A DNA stretch of 64,000 bases from Nonomuraea pusilla (GTDB taxonomy: Bacteria; Actinomycetota; Actinomycetes; Streptosporangiales; Streptosporangiaceae): the NCBI RefSeq assembly GCF_900109355.1, contig NZ_FOBF01000031.1, positions 1 to 64,000 of the forward strand, in the 5' to 3' direction. The translations under genes were made by a program, and so were the position numbers. Numbering within the stretch: position 1 is the first letter of the stretch; the number at the start of each line of letters is the position of its first letter. A model generated the notes under the pieces. The model ran no database searches, was not told the origin of the DNA, and saw nothing but the letters and a program-made list of their open reading frames with translations. Shown here in pieces: positions 16,665 to 25,648 of this stretch.

Positions 16665-17677
16665 CGGCGCCTCGCCCTCGGGTCGACGAAGCCCTGAAGG
16701 ACGTCCACGACCAGGTTCGCGACGACGTACACCAGGGCGACGAGCAGGGTGACGCCGGCGATGGCGGGGGTGTCGAGCGAGCGGATCGACTCCGCGGCGT
16801 ACCTGCCGAGCCCCGGCCAGTTGAAGACGGCCTCGACGAGGAAGCCGTTCACGATCGAGTACGCGAACACCAGGGCGATCAGCGACAGCACGGGGTTCAG
16901 CGCGGGCCGCAGGGCGAACCTGGTCAGGACGGCCGTCTCGCCGAAGCCGAGCGCCCGCTCCATGCGCGCGTGGTCCTGCCCCGCCTCCTCGATGAGGGCG
17001 GCGCGGGTCATCTGCGCGATCACCCCGGCCGGGTACGCGGCCACGACCAGCGCGGGCAGCACGAGATGCCGCAGCGTGCTGGTGAAGATGGGCCAGTTGC
17101 CGGTGATGAGGGCGTCGACGATCGTGATGTTGGTCCACAGCGTGAGCGGGCTGGTCGTGTCGAGTGAGGCGTCGTACTCGCCCGCCACGGGGAACCAGCC
17201 GAGGTTCCCCGCGAAGACCAGCTGCAGGGTCAGCGCCAGCCAGAACACCGGCACGGACACCGCCAGCATGCTGCCCACCCGCACCCCCAAGTCGGGCAGG
17301 CGGGTCCTGAAGCGGGCGGCGAGCACGCCGAGCGGCACCCCGGCGGCGACCGCGAGGACGAGCGCGGCCCCGACCAGTTCGAGCGAGGCCGGGAACGCCT
17401 GGTACAGGTCGTCGCGCACCGGCTGCCTGGTGCGCAGGCTCACGCCCCAGTCGCCGGTGAACAGGTCGCGCACGTAGGCCAGGAACTGCACGGGGACGGG
17501 CTCGTCCAGGCCGAACCTGGCCCGCGCCTGCGCGAGCTGCTCGGGCGTGGCCTTCGGCCCGGCGAACGCGACCGCGGGGTCGCCGGGCACCAGCCGCATC
17601 ACGGCGAACGTGAGCACGACCACGCCGGCCACGACCAGGAGCGCCTGGCCGAGCCGGCGGGCCAGATACCGCGGCAC
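16661..17677 (-). CDS. Peptide-type ABC transporter permease (DppB-like)
   Basis: 338 residues. The start MPRYLARRLGQALLVVAGVVVLTFAVMRLVPGDP is typical of DppB proteins. The periplasmic segment FGLDEPVPVQFLAYVRDLFTGDWGVS and the EAA-like ERALGFGETAVLTRFALRPALNPVLS are in place. The end VDVLQGFVDPR is also characteristic. The gene starts 3 bp after the stop of the binding-lipoprotein gene, so it belongs to the same transcript. Confidence 0.92.
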   Translation of the reverse strand: MPRYLARRLGQALLVVAGVVVLTFAVMRLVPGDPAVAFAGPKATPEQLAQARARFGLDEPVPVQFLAYVRDLFTGDWGVSLRTRQPVRDDLYQAFPASLELVGAALVLAVAAGVPLGVLAARFRTRLPDLGVRVGSMLAVSVPVFWLALTLQLVFAGNLGWFPVAGEYDASLDTTSPLTLWTNITIVDALITGNWPIFTSTLRHLVLPALVVAAYPAGVIAQMTRAALIEEAGQDHARMERALGFGETAVLTRFALRPALNPVLSLIALVFAYSIVNGFLVEAVFNWPGLGRYAAESIRSLDTPAIAGVTLLVALVYVVANLVVDVLQGFVDPRARRR

Positions 17678-17680
17678 GGC

Positions 17681-19315
17681 TCAGCCGGCGCGCTTGAGGT
17701 CGTACACGAAGACGACGTTCGGGTACGCCGGGTTGTCGGCGTAGCCCTGCACGTCGGAGGACAGCGCGCGCTGGTAGGTCTGCACGTACGGCACGGCCAC
17801 CGCCGCCCTGTCGTCGATCAGCTCGCGCTGCAGGTCGCGGTAGGCCTGCTCCGCCTTGAACTGGTCGGTCGCGGTGAGCTGCGGCAGCGCGTCGATCGCC
17901 TTGTCGATCTCGGCGTCCTTCAGGTACGACAGGTTGAACTGCGGCTTGTCCGAGCTCTTGAACACGTTGAGAAACCACGAGTAGGCGTCGGGGTAGTCCG
18001 GGTACCAGTACATGACGAAGAGGTCCTGGCCCTGCTTCTTGCCGAGGTCCCACTGGGCGTTCCACGTCATCGGCCTGGCCCGCAGGTCCACGTTGAGGTT
18101 CTTCAGCGCCGAGCTGAGCAGCGTGACGAGGAGCTTCTGGTCCTCGTCACCCTGGGCGTAGGTGAGGCTGAGCTTCAGCTCGGGGTTGTCGGGGCCGTAC
18201 CCGGCCGATTGCAGGAGCTCCTGCGCCTTCTGCATGTCCTGCTTGGGCTCCAGGCCGGGGGCGCCGCCGAGCAGGCCCTGCGGCACCAGGCCGCTGGCCT
18301 TCTGCCCGGAGCCCTTCAGCGCCGCCACCAGGCCGTCGTAGTCGATCGCGGCCTGCAGCGCCTGCCTGATCCTGATGTCCTTCGCCGGGCCCGAGGCGGT
18401 GTTGAACAGCACCAGCAGGTTCTGGAACGACGGCGACTGCGCCGTCATCACCTTCGCCGTCGTCTGGGCCTGCGCGAACAGCTGCGGGTTCAGCCGCGGG
18501 ACGAACGTCACCTCGCCCTGCTGCAGGAGCTGCCACGCGGTGGTGATCTCCGGGGTGACCCTGAAGGCGATCTTCCTGTACTGCTCGGGCTTCCAGCCGC
18601 CCCAGTAGCCGTCGAACGCCTTCAGCGTGAGCTCGGTCTCCTTGCCCTTCTGCCAGGAGCCGACCGTGTACGGCCCGGTGCCGGCGTCGGTCCTGCCGCT
18701 CTCGTCCACGGCGTCCACGTCGTAGATGTAGGCGGCGTAGCCGGAGGAGGCGACCAGGTCGAGCGGCGCCGCGTACTTGAGCTTGAACGTCAGCGTGGAG
18801 GCGTCGGGCGCCTCGATGGAGTCGACGGCGTCCCAGATGTAGGCCGCGCCGCCCTTCTTCTCGATCGTGCGCTCGATCGCCTTCTTGGCGGCCTGCGCGT
18901 CGAGGTCGGCGCCCGAGTGGAACTTCACGCCCTGGCGCAGCTTGAACGTCCACTGCTTGCCGCCGTCGGACGAGGTCCACTCGGTCGCGAGGCGCGGGAC
19001 GGCCTTGCGCGCGCCGGCGTCGTACCTGGTCAGCCCCTCGTAGATGTTGGACATCGCGATGATCTCGTTGGAGTACGAGGTCGCGGGATCCCAGTCGGTG
19101 ACCACGTCCAGGTTCGGCGCGTAGACGAAGGTGGCGTCGTTGGCGACGCCTTCTGAAGGGGTGCCGGCGGGCTGCGCCGCCGGCGACCCGGTGCCGCTCG
19201 CCGCGGCCTCCGGCGTCTTGGACGCGCCGCGCACCTGGCCGCCCGCGCACGCGGATGCGGTCAGGGCCACGGCGCCGGCGACACCGGCGACGAGCAGACG
19301 CTTGGGCCAGCGCAT
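17681..19315 (-). CDS. Family 5 extracellular solute-binding lipoprotein (peptide type)
   Basis: 544 residues. The signal MRWPKRLLVAGVAGAVALTASAC ends in a lipobox (TASAC), so the mature protein is lipid-anchored outside the membrane. A Thr/Ala/Pro-rich linker precedes a DppA/OppA-type binding domain (SNEIIAMSNIYEGL, WTFKLRQGVKFHSG, GTGPYTVGSWQKG). ATG 19315 is chosen because of AAAGGA 10 nt upstream; GTG 19342 overlapping the previous stop is possible. It lies between the hydantoinase and permease genes and should feed the transporter encoded downstream. A close paralogue is at 8305-9876. Confidence 0.9.
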   Translation of the reverse strand: MRWPKRLLVAGVAGAVALTASACAGGQVRGASKTPEAAASGTGSPAAQPAGTPSEGVANDATFVYAPNLDVVTDWDPATSYSNEIIAMSNIYEGLTRYDAGARKAVPRLATEWTSSDGGKQWTFKLRQGVKFHSGADLDAQAAKKAIERTIEKKGGAAYIWDAVDSIEAPDASTLTFKLKYAAPLDLVASSGYAAYIYDVDAVDESGRTDAGTGPYTVGSWQKGKETELTLKAFDGYWGGWKPEQYRKIAFRVTPEITTAWQLLQQGEVTFVPRLNPQLFAQAQTTAKVMTAQSPSFQNLLVLFNTASGPAKDIRIRQALQAAIDYDGLVAALKGSGQKASGLVPQGLLGGAPGLEPKQDMQKAQELLQSAGYGPDNPELKLSLTYAQGDEDQKLLVTLLSSALKNLNVDLRARPMTWNAQWDLGKKQGQDLFVMYWYPDYPDAYSWFLNVFKSSDKPQFNLSYLKDAEIDKAIDALPQLTATDQFKAEQAYRDLQRELIDDRAAVAVPYVQTYQRALSSDVQGYADNPAYPNVVFVYDLKRAG

Positions 19316-19338
19316 GGTGGGGGGATCCTTTCGAGTTG

Positions 19339-20940
19339 TCACCGGGCGAGAGGTCCGGCGGCTTTGACGTGTACCCGCACGGCGGGTTCCGAGAGGTAGC
19401 TCAGCGGCACCTCAAGAAGATCGACGATCTCGACGAGGGAGGGGTCGGCCCCCGCCGCCACGGCGCGCGCCGCCGCCTCCTCCTTGGCCCTCTCGATCGC
19501 CCGCGACCGGCTCTCTCCGGCAGGCAAGATCGTATCGACCCGGCCGCTCGCGAGGGCGATCGCGGCGCCCACCGCGTTGGCCACCTCGGCGTGGCCCGGC
19601 CGTACGACGCCGCTGACGCCTGGGACGTCCTCCGGCAGGAGGAACGCCCCGCCTCCCACGGCGACCAGGGGCCTGTCGGCCCTGCCCAGCGCCATCCTGT
19701 CCACGGCGTCGGCCACGGCCTCGTCGGCCGCCAGGAGCGCTGCCCGCAGAGTGTCGGATATGTCGGTCATATCGGTACCGGCGGCCTTCGCGAGGGCTGC
19801 GGCCAGGCGGCGCGGCCAGCCCCCGCCGCCGGGCGGCACCCGGCCCGCGCGCACGGCCGCGTCGGTCATCGTCGGCGTGCCACCGCCGAACACCAGCGCC
19901 TCCGACGCGATGCGGTACCCCACCGAGTCGGGCCCGGCGCCGGCGCTCCGCACGACCGTGCCGCCGCCCAGCGCGATCGACAGGACGTCCGGCATGCGGA
20001 AGTTGGTGAGGACGCCGCCGATCTCGACCGCCGCCGCCGACTCCCTCGGGAAGCCCCCGGTCAGCACCCCGAGGTCGGTGGAGGTGCCGCCCACGTCCGC
20101 CACGATCGCGTCGGCCACGCCCGACAGGTACGCCGCGCCGCGCAGCGAGTTCGCCGGGCCCGAGCCGATCGTGGACACCGGCAGCCGCGCCGCCTGCTCC
20201 ACGGTCATCAGCGTGCCGTCGTTCTGCGCCAGGTAGGGCCTGGCCCGCAGCCCGCGCTCCGCCAGCGCGGCTACCAGGGCGCCGGTCACCTGGGCGGCCA
20301 CGCCGTGGAGCGCCGCGTTGAGCACCGTCGCGTTCTCCCGCTCCAGCAGGCCGAGCGAGCCGATCTCGTGGCTGAGCGACACCGGCAGCCCGTACTCGGC
20401 CGCCACCAGCTCGCCCACCGCCCGCTCGTGCTCGGCCGTCGCCGGGCTGAACACCGCCGTGACCGCCACGGCGTCCGCGCCGGCGGCGTCCAGGAGGCGG
20501 CGCACCGCGTCGAGGTCGGGACGCGCGATCTCGCGGCCGTCCACGTAGTGGCCGCCGCCGACCACCGCCTCCCCGGCCGAGACCGCCGCGCGCAGGTCGG
20601 CGGGCCAGTCCGACAGCGGGGGCACGGACGTGGTCGCCGGCGCGCCGAGCCGCAGCACGGCGACGCGGCCGAGGTTCCTGCGCTCCAGGACGGCGTTCGT
20701 CGCGTGTGTGGTGCCGAGCATGACGCGCGAGACCCGGTCGCGCGCGCCCTCCCCGCCCGGCCGGTTCTCCAGGTCCGCCAGCACGGCGTCCAGCGCGGCG
20801 CGCAGGCCGCCCGTGACGTCCGCCGTGGTGGGGCGCTTGGCCTTGGCCGCCACCCCTCCCTCCGCGTCGAGGACGACCGCGTCGGTGTTCGTGCCGCCGA
20901 CGTCGATGCCGATCCGCAGGCCGGTCCGCACGTCACCCAT
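19339..20940 (-). CDS. Hydantoinase/oxoprolinase family protein (HyuA-like)
   Basis: 533 residues with the acetate/sugar kinase-like ATPase fold of the hydantoinase A family. LRIGIDVGGTNTDAVVLD is the first phosphate loop; VMLGTTHATNAVLERR and IVADVGGTSTDLGVL are further family blocks. Members use ATP to open cyclic amides such as hydantoins and 5-oxoproline, usually with a HyuB partner, and no HyuB gene is present here. The gene overlaps the DUF917 gene by 8 bp upstream and is followed by the binding-lipoprotein gene. That neighbourhood suggests the imported compound is the substrate. Exact chemistry is inferred. Confidence 0.88.
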   Translation of the reverse strand: MGDVRTGLRIGIDVGGTNTDAVVLDAEGGVAAKAKRPTTADVTGGLRAALDAVLADLENRPGGEGARDRVSRVMLGTTHATNAVLERRNLGRVAVLRLGAPATTSVPPLSDWPADLRAAVSAGEAVVGGGHYVDGREIARPDLDAVRRLLDAAGADAVAVTAVFSPATAEHERAVGELVAAEYGLPVSLSHEIGSLGLLERENATVLNAALHGVAAQVTGALVAALAERGLRARPYLAQNDGTLMTVEQAARLPVSTIGSGPANSLRGAAYLSGVADAIVADVGGTSTDLGVLTGGFPRESAAAVEIGGVLTNFRMPDVLSIALGGGTVVRSAGAGPDSVGYRIASEALVFGGGTPTMTDAAVRAGRVPPGGGGWPRRLAAALAKAAGTDMTDISDTLRAALLAADEAVADAVDRMALGRADRPLVAVGGGAFLLPEDVPGVSGVVRPGHAEVANAVGAAIALASGRVDTILPAGESRSRAIERAKEEAAARAVAAGADPSLVEIVDLLEVPLSYLSEPAVRVHVKAAGPLAR

Positions 20941-22012
20941 GCCGCCGCGCCTCCGCCAGTTCCTCGACGGGCGTGTACTCCAGGTCGTAGCCGAACGCCC
21001 GCGGGCCCGCCGTCTCCAGGCCCTTCCCGGTGCGCCAGAGCGGGTCGCACGGCCAGGCGAGCACGGTGACGCGCTGGCCGTACCGCAGGCCCTCGGTCTG
21101 GATCGCGGCCGCCGTCTCCGTGTCGACGACGGTGATGAGGTCGGGCACCATGGCGAGCGGCGCGCCGTCCTCGGTGGCGACCAGGTTCTCGTTCTGCAGC
21201 TCCAGCGTGAGCGTGCGGCCCCGGTCGGCGCCCGTGCCCTCGATCGTGGCCGTGCCCCGCACGAACCCGCCCGTGGTGCGCCGCTCGACGTCCGTCAGCT
21301 TGCCGGTGACGAGCCTGACCGCGCCGAGCTCCTGACGCAGCGCCTCCAGCGGGTCGGACGCCCCCGCGGTGGCCCTGCCGATCGCCAGGGCGCGGCCGAC
21401 CGTGCCCTCGACGACCGCGCCCCGGGCCGACGCCGCCGTCAGGACGTAGTCGGCCATGAGCGCGCTCGACCCCGACGCCACGCACACCGCCCTCGCCAGA
21501 CGCTCGGACCACAGCCCGTCCACGGGCCTGATGGTCACGACGTTGCCGGCGACGTCCGACATGACGACGAGGTCGGCCGGCAGCCCGGCGACGTACATCG
21601 AGACCATCTGGACCTCGGGGAACGCCCTGCCCATGCCGTCGGCGTCGAGCAGCGGCAGGCCGAGCGCGGCGGCCCAGGCCACCGGGGCGACGCCGTTGGA
21701 GCCGCCGATCTCCGACGACATCACCGCTCCCGGCGGCCTGCCGAACAGGCGCTCGACCTCCGCGGCGATGCGGCGGGGCTCGTCCTCGCCGTGGATCATC
21801 TCGTGGCTGACGGTCGGCGCGCCGATGCCCGACAGCGGGACGATCAGGGTGTCGTCGTCCAGGTCGGGCAGGCCGACCAGCGGGACGGGGCCGTGCTCGC
21901 GGACGGCGCGCGCCGCGGCCAGGGCGCCCGTGCGCACGTCTCCCCCGCCTCCGGTGCCCAGTACGGCGCATCCCCGGGCGAGGGCGGGGATGTCACTCTC
22001 CTCGATCCTCAT
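20933..22012 (-). CDS. DUF917 family protein
   Basis: 359 residues. Family features include the N-terminal IEESDIPALARGCAVLGTGGGGD, SSEIGGSNGVAP, PLLDADGMGRAFPEVQM, and a C-terminal half with ELQNENLVA and VPDLITVVD. DUF917 proteins commonly neighbour hydantoinase genes and are thought to be hydrolases or structural partners of them; the biochemical role is not settled. ATG 22012 is preferred (GAGG about 9 nt upstream); ATG 22024 is also possible. This is the first gene of the seven-gene operon running down to 14186. Confidence 0.88.
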   Translation of the reverse strand: MRIEESDIPALARGCAVLGTGGGGDVRTGALAAARAVREHGPVPLVGLPDLDDDTLIVPLSGIGAPTVSHEMIHGEDEPRRIAAEVERLFGRPPGAVMSSEIGGSNGVAPVAWAAALGLPLLDADGMGRAFPEVQMVSMYVAGLPADLVVMSDVAGNVVTIRPVDGLWSERLARAVCVASGSSALMADYVLTAASARGAVVEGTVGRALAIGRATAGASDPLEALRQELGAVRLVTGKLTDVERRTTGGFVRGTATIEGTGADRGRTLTLELQNENLVATEDGAPLAMVPDLITVVDTETAAAIQTEGLRYGQRVTVLAWPCDPLWRTGKGLETAGPRAFGYDLEYTPVEELAEARRHG

Positions 22013-22159
22013 ATGGCGCCTCAACCAAGCACATGCCGGTGCCGCACCGCCAGTCCGACATCCGCCCCTATTGCCGACATTTCGCCTATATCCGACGCCA
22101 GGTGGCGGCCTCGCTTCAGGCGTGGCGGAACGGAAACGTCGGTGGCGGGCTCTAGTCTC

Positions 22160-22173
22160 GCCTGCGCGCAGGC
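22160..22173. promoter_or_regulatory. 14-bp perfect palindrome before tex
   Basis: GCCTGCGCGCAGGC lies directly after a -10-like TAGTCT (22153-22158) in the 245-bp divergent region between the DUF917 operon and tex. The position would suit an operator over a tex transcription start; no regulator is identified. Confidence 0.35.
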
Positions 22174-22257
22174 GGCATCCGCGATGGGCGAACTCTGGTC
22201 ATGGACGACGCCGCCGTCCTGCACAATTGACCGGCGGGACCATCGAAAGGCAGGCAA

Positions 22258-24804
22258 GTGCTCTCTATACACCAGCGGATCGCGGAAGAGCTCGGCGTAC
22301 GCGAGGGGCAGGTGCGGGCGGCGGTCGAGCTGCTCGACGGCGGCGCCACCGTGCCGTTCATCGCGCGATACCGCAAGGAGGCCACAGGCACCCTCGACGA
22401 CGCCCAGCTGCGCACCCTGGAGGAGCGGCTGCGCTACCTGCGCGAGCTCGACGAGCGCAGGGCGGCCATCCTGGAGTCGATCGAGTCGCAGGGCAAGCTC
22501 GACGACGAGCTGCGCGCGCAGATCATGGCCGCCGAGACCAAGGCCAGGCTCGAGGACATCTACCTGCCGTACAAGCCGAAGCGGCGCACCAAGGCGCAGA
22601 TCGCCCGCGAGCTCGGGCTGGAGCCGCTGGCCGACCGGCTGCTCGCCGACCCTGCCCTCGACCCGGCCGCCGAGGCCGAGGGCTTCGTCACCGAGGGCGT
22701 GGCCGACGCCGCCGCGGCGCTCGAAGGCGCGCGCGCCATCCTCGTCGAACGCTTCGCCGAGGACGCCGACCTCATCGGCGGGCTGCGCGAGCAGCTGTGG
22801 AACCACGGGCAGCTCGCCTCCAAGGTCCGCGAGGGCAAGGAGGAGGCCGGCGCGAAGTTCGCCGACTACTTCGAGTTCACCGAGCCGTTCACCAAGCTCC
22901 CCTCCCACCGCATCCTGGCGATCTTCCGGGGCGAGAAGGAGGAGGTGCTCAGCGTCACGCTGGAGCCCGACGACAGCCCCGAGTACGAGCTGCGCGTCGC
23001 CTCCCGCTTCGGCATCTCCGACCAGGGCCGCCCCGCCGACAAGTGGCTGTGCGAGACCGTCCGGTGGGCCTGGCGCACCCGCATCCTCGTCCACCTCGGC
23101 ATCGACCTGCGGATGCGGCTGTGGCAGGCCGCCGAGGACGAAGCCGTCCGCGTGTTCGCCGCCAACCTGCGCGACCTGCTGCTGGCCGCCCCCGCGGGCG
23201 CCCGCGCCACCATGGGCCTCGACCCCGGCCTGCGCACCGGCGTGAAGGTCGCCGTGGTCGACCGCACCGGCAAGGTCGTCGAGACCGCCACCATCTACCC
23301 CCACGAGCCCAAGCGGCAGTGGGACCAGTCGCTGGCCGTCCTCGGCGCGCTCGCCCAGAAGCACGGCGTCGAGCTGATCGCCATCGGCAACGGCACCGCC
23401 TCGCGCGAGACCGACAAGCTCGCCGGCGAGCTGGTCAAGCACATGCCGTCGCTGACCAAGGTCGTCGTCTCCGAGGCGGGCGCGTCGGTCTACTCCGCCT
23501 CGCCGTACGCGTCGCAGGAGCTGCCCGACCTCGACGTGTCGCTGCGCGGCGCCGTCAGCATCGCGCGCAGGCTCCAGGACCCTCTCGCCGAGCTCGTCAA
23601 GATCGACCCGAAGTCCATCGGCGTCGGCCAGTACCAGCACGACCTCGCCGAGTCCAAGCTGTCCCGCTCCCTCGACGCCGTCGTCGAAGACTGCGTCAAC
23701 GGCGTCGGCGTCGACGTCAACACCGCGTCCGCGCCGCTGCTCACCCGCGTGTCCGGCATCGGCTCCACCCTGGCCGAGAGCATCGTCAGGCACCGCGACG
23801 CCAACGGCCCGTTCCGCAGCCGCGCCGCGCTCAAGGACGTCCCGAGGCTCGGCCCGAAGGCGTTCGAGCAGTGCGCGGGCTTCCTGCGCATCCCCGACGG
23901 CGACGACCCCCTCGACTCCTCCAGCGTGCACCCCGAGGCGTACCCCGTGGTGCGCCGCATCCTGGGCTCCGTCCAGAGCGAGATCACGGCGCTGATCGGC
24001 AACACGGCGGTGCTGCGCTCGCTGCGGCCCGAGCAGTTCACCGACGACACGTTCGGCCTGCCCACCGTCACCGACATCCTGCGCGAGCTGGAGAAGCCGG
24101 GCCGCGACCCGCGTCCCGCCTTCAGGACCGCCGCGTTCAAGGAGGGCGTGGAGAAGATCTCCGACCTCGCCGCGGGCATGATCCTGGAGGGCGTCGTCAC
24201 GAACGTCGCCGCCTTCGGCGCCTTCGTCGACGTCGGCGTCCACCAGGACGGCCTGGTGCACGTCTCCGCCATGTCCCGCACGTTCGTCAAGGACCCTCGC
24301 GACGTGGTGAAGCCGGGCGACATCGTCCGGGTCAAGGTGCTCGACGTCGACATCCCGCGCAAGCGCATCTCCCTGACCCTGCGCCTCGACGACGACGTCG
24401 AGGCGGGCTCCGGCGACTCCCGCCCGCCGCGCAGGGGCGGCCGCGGCGAGGCCGGCGGCCAGCCGGGAGCGGCCCGCCGCGGAGAGGGCCGCACCGGCGG
24501 GCGCGGAGAAGGACGCGGAGAAGGACGCGGAGAAGGACGCGGCGACGGGCGCGGCGACGGCCGCACCGGCGGACGCGGCGACGACCAGCGCGGCGGCGGG
24601 AACGGCCAGCGGGGAGGCGCGAACGGCCAGCGCGGCGCCTCCAACGGCGGGCGGAGCGGCGCCGACGGGCGCGGCGGCCGGGGCGAGAGCCGGGGCGAGA
24701 GCCGGGGCGACGGGCGCGGCGGCCAGCGCCGCCAGGACCGCCCGGCCCCCACGGGCGCCATGGCCGAAGCCCTCCGCAAGGCCGGCCTCACCGGCGACAA
24801 CTAG
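22258..24804 (+). CDS. tex: Tex family RNA-binding transcription accessory protein
   Basis: 848 residues. The order is that of Tex/Spt6-like proteins: helical N-terminus with [20 protein letters not shown] and [21 protein letters not shown]; YqgF-like nuclease fold from about 319 ([20 protein letters not shown]); helix-hairpin-helix region about 485-545 ([16 protein letters not shown]); S1 RNA-binding domain about 641-711 ([27 protein letters not shown]). The unusual part is the tail from about 717 to the end, some 130 residues dominated by RGE, RGD and RGG repeats, closing with [15 protein letters not shown] 22258 has GAAAGG upstream. It is followed by two strong hairpins. Confidence 0.93.
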   Translation: MLSIHQRIAEELGVREGQVRAAVELLDGGATVPFIARYRKEATGTLDDAQLRTLEERLRYLRELDERRAAILESIESQGKLDDELRAQIMAAETKARLEDIYLPYKPKRRTKAQIARELGLEPLADRLLADPALDPAAEAEGFVTEGVADAAAALEGARAILVERFAEDADLIGGLREQLWNHGQLASKVREGKEEAGAKFADYFEFTEPFTKLPSHRILAIFRGEKEEVLSVTLEPDDSPEYELRVASRFGISDQGRPADKWLCETVRWAWRTRILVHLGIDLRMRLWQAAEDEAVRVFAANLRDLLLAAPAGARATMGLDPGLRTGVKVAVVDRTGKVVETATIYPHEPKRQWDQSLAVLGALAQKHGVELIAIGNGTASRETDKLAGELVKHMPSLTKVVVSEAGASVYSASPYASQELPDLDVSLRGAVSIARRLQDPLAELVKIDPKSIGVGQYQHDLAESKLSRSLDAVVEDCVNGVGVDVNTASAPLLTRVSGIGSTLAESIVRHRDANGPFRSRAALKDVPRLGPKAFEQCAGFLRIPDGDDPLDSSSVHPEAYPVVRRILGSVQSEITALIGNTAVLRSLRPEQFTDDTFGLPTVTDILRELEKPGRDPRPAFRTAAFKEGVEKISDLAAGMILEGVVTNVAAFGAFVDVGVHQDGLVHVSAMSRTFVKDPRDVVKPGDIVRVKVLDVDIPRKRISLTLRLDDDVEAGSGDSRPPRRGGRGEAGGQPGAARRGEGRTGGRGEGRGEGRGEGRGDGRGDGRTGGRGDDQRGGGNGQRGGANGQRGASNGGRSGADGRGGRGESRGESRGDGRGGQRRQDRPAPTGAMAEALRKAGLTGDN

Positions 24805-24817
24805 TCCGACCTGGTCC

Positions 24818-24861
24818 GACCCCTGCCGGCGACGGGACGAGACCCGGCTCCGGCAGGGGTC
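24818..24861 (+). terminator. First tex terminator hairpin
   Basis: 12-bp perfect arms GACCCCTGCCGG (24818-24829) and CCGGCAGGGGTC (24850-24861), 14 nt after the tex stop codon; no T-run. Confidence 0.7.
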
Positions 24862-24866
24862 GCCAC

Positions 24867-24897
24867 GGCCCCCGAGGAAGTGAACACCTCGGGGGCC
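24867..24897 (+). terminator. Second tex terminator hairpin
   Basis: 11-bp perfect arms GGCCCCCGAGG (24867-24877) and CCTCGGGGGCC (24887-24897) with a 9-nt loop, immediately after the first hairpin, forming a tandem terminator. Confidence 0.75.
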
Positions 24898-25202
24898 TCG
24901 CCGTGCTGTAGGCCGCGGAGCGCACCGTGTCCCCGTCAGCGATCTCGGCTTTCCGCATCCCCCGTCAACGATCCGATCCGGGCCTTCCGCTCTGCCGGCG
25001 CTCTCGCGAATCCGCCCCGCCGCGGCAGGGCCCGCCGCCGCGTGGTCGCGGCCCGGCCGCGCCCGGTACCTCCGGCCGTGCCCCGTACGCCTGGCCGTCC
25101 CGGCGACCGGCGACCGGATGGTGCTCGCTACGGCGATGAGTTCTGGCGGCGGGGCCGGTCAGTACGGGAAAGGAGCAGGACGACACTCAGGAGGAGGGTG
25201 CG
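24898..25202. other. Intergenic region before the VOC gene
   Basis: 305 bp with no supportable gene. The final part contains AGGAGGAGG ahead of ATG 25203 (ribosome site). I see no convincing promoter box or repeat. Confidence 0.4.
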
Positions 25203-25595
25203 ATGGGACAGCCGGTCGTGCACTTCGAGGTCATCGGACGGGATCCCGCGAAGCTGAGGGGCTACTACGGCGAGCTGTTCGGGTGGGAGTTCCAGACGGG
25301 CGACGCCGCCACGCGCGCCGTCTCGCAGCCGGGGAACTACGGCTTCGTCGACGGCGCCACCACGGGCGACGGCGAGATGGGCGCCGGGATCAACGGGGGC
25401 GTCGGCGGAGGCGAGGGCCATGAGGGGAGGGTCCTGTTCTACGTCGCGGTGCCCAACGTGGAGGACGCGCTCAGGAAGGCCGAGAGCCTGGGCGGCAAAC
25501 GCGAGATGGGCCCGGAGGGCACTCCTGGAGCCCTGGTGGTCGGCTGGTTCACCGACCCGGAGGGGAACCTCGTCGGCGTCGCCGGCACCGAGTAG
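25203..25595 (+). CDS. VOC (glyoxalase/bleomycin-resistance fold) protein
   Basis: 130 residues, one vicinal-oxygen-chelate unit made of two beta-alpha-beta-beta-beta modules. PVVHFEVIGRDPAKLRGYYGELFGWEF carries the first His ligand and the typical Y-x-x-LFGW, and the end GWFTDPEGNLVGVAGTE carries the last acidic ligand position. The closest general class is the 'glyoxalase-like' single-domain group; the substrate is unknown. A strong AGGAGGAGG ribosome site precedes ATG 25203. Confidence 0.85.
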   Translation: MGQPVVHFEVIGRDPAKLRGYYGELFGWEFQTGDAATRAVSQPGNYGFVDGATTGDGEMGAGINGGVGGGEGHEGRVLFYVAVPNVEDALRKAESLGGKREMGPEGTPGALVVGWFTDPEGNLVGVAGTE

Positions 25596-25648
25596 GCCGG
25601 TGACCCTGGCGTCCGTCGCCTCCCACCCGCGCGGGGTACCGTCGTGGG

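Noticed and set aside
21456-24911. Very long open frames antisense or out of frame to tex, the BTAD regulator and others
   Set aside because: High-GC codon bias leaves stop-free shadow frames. Their translations are Arg/Pro/Ala-rich without domains, while the chosen frames carry complete protein families.
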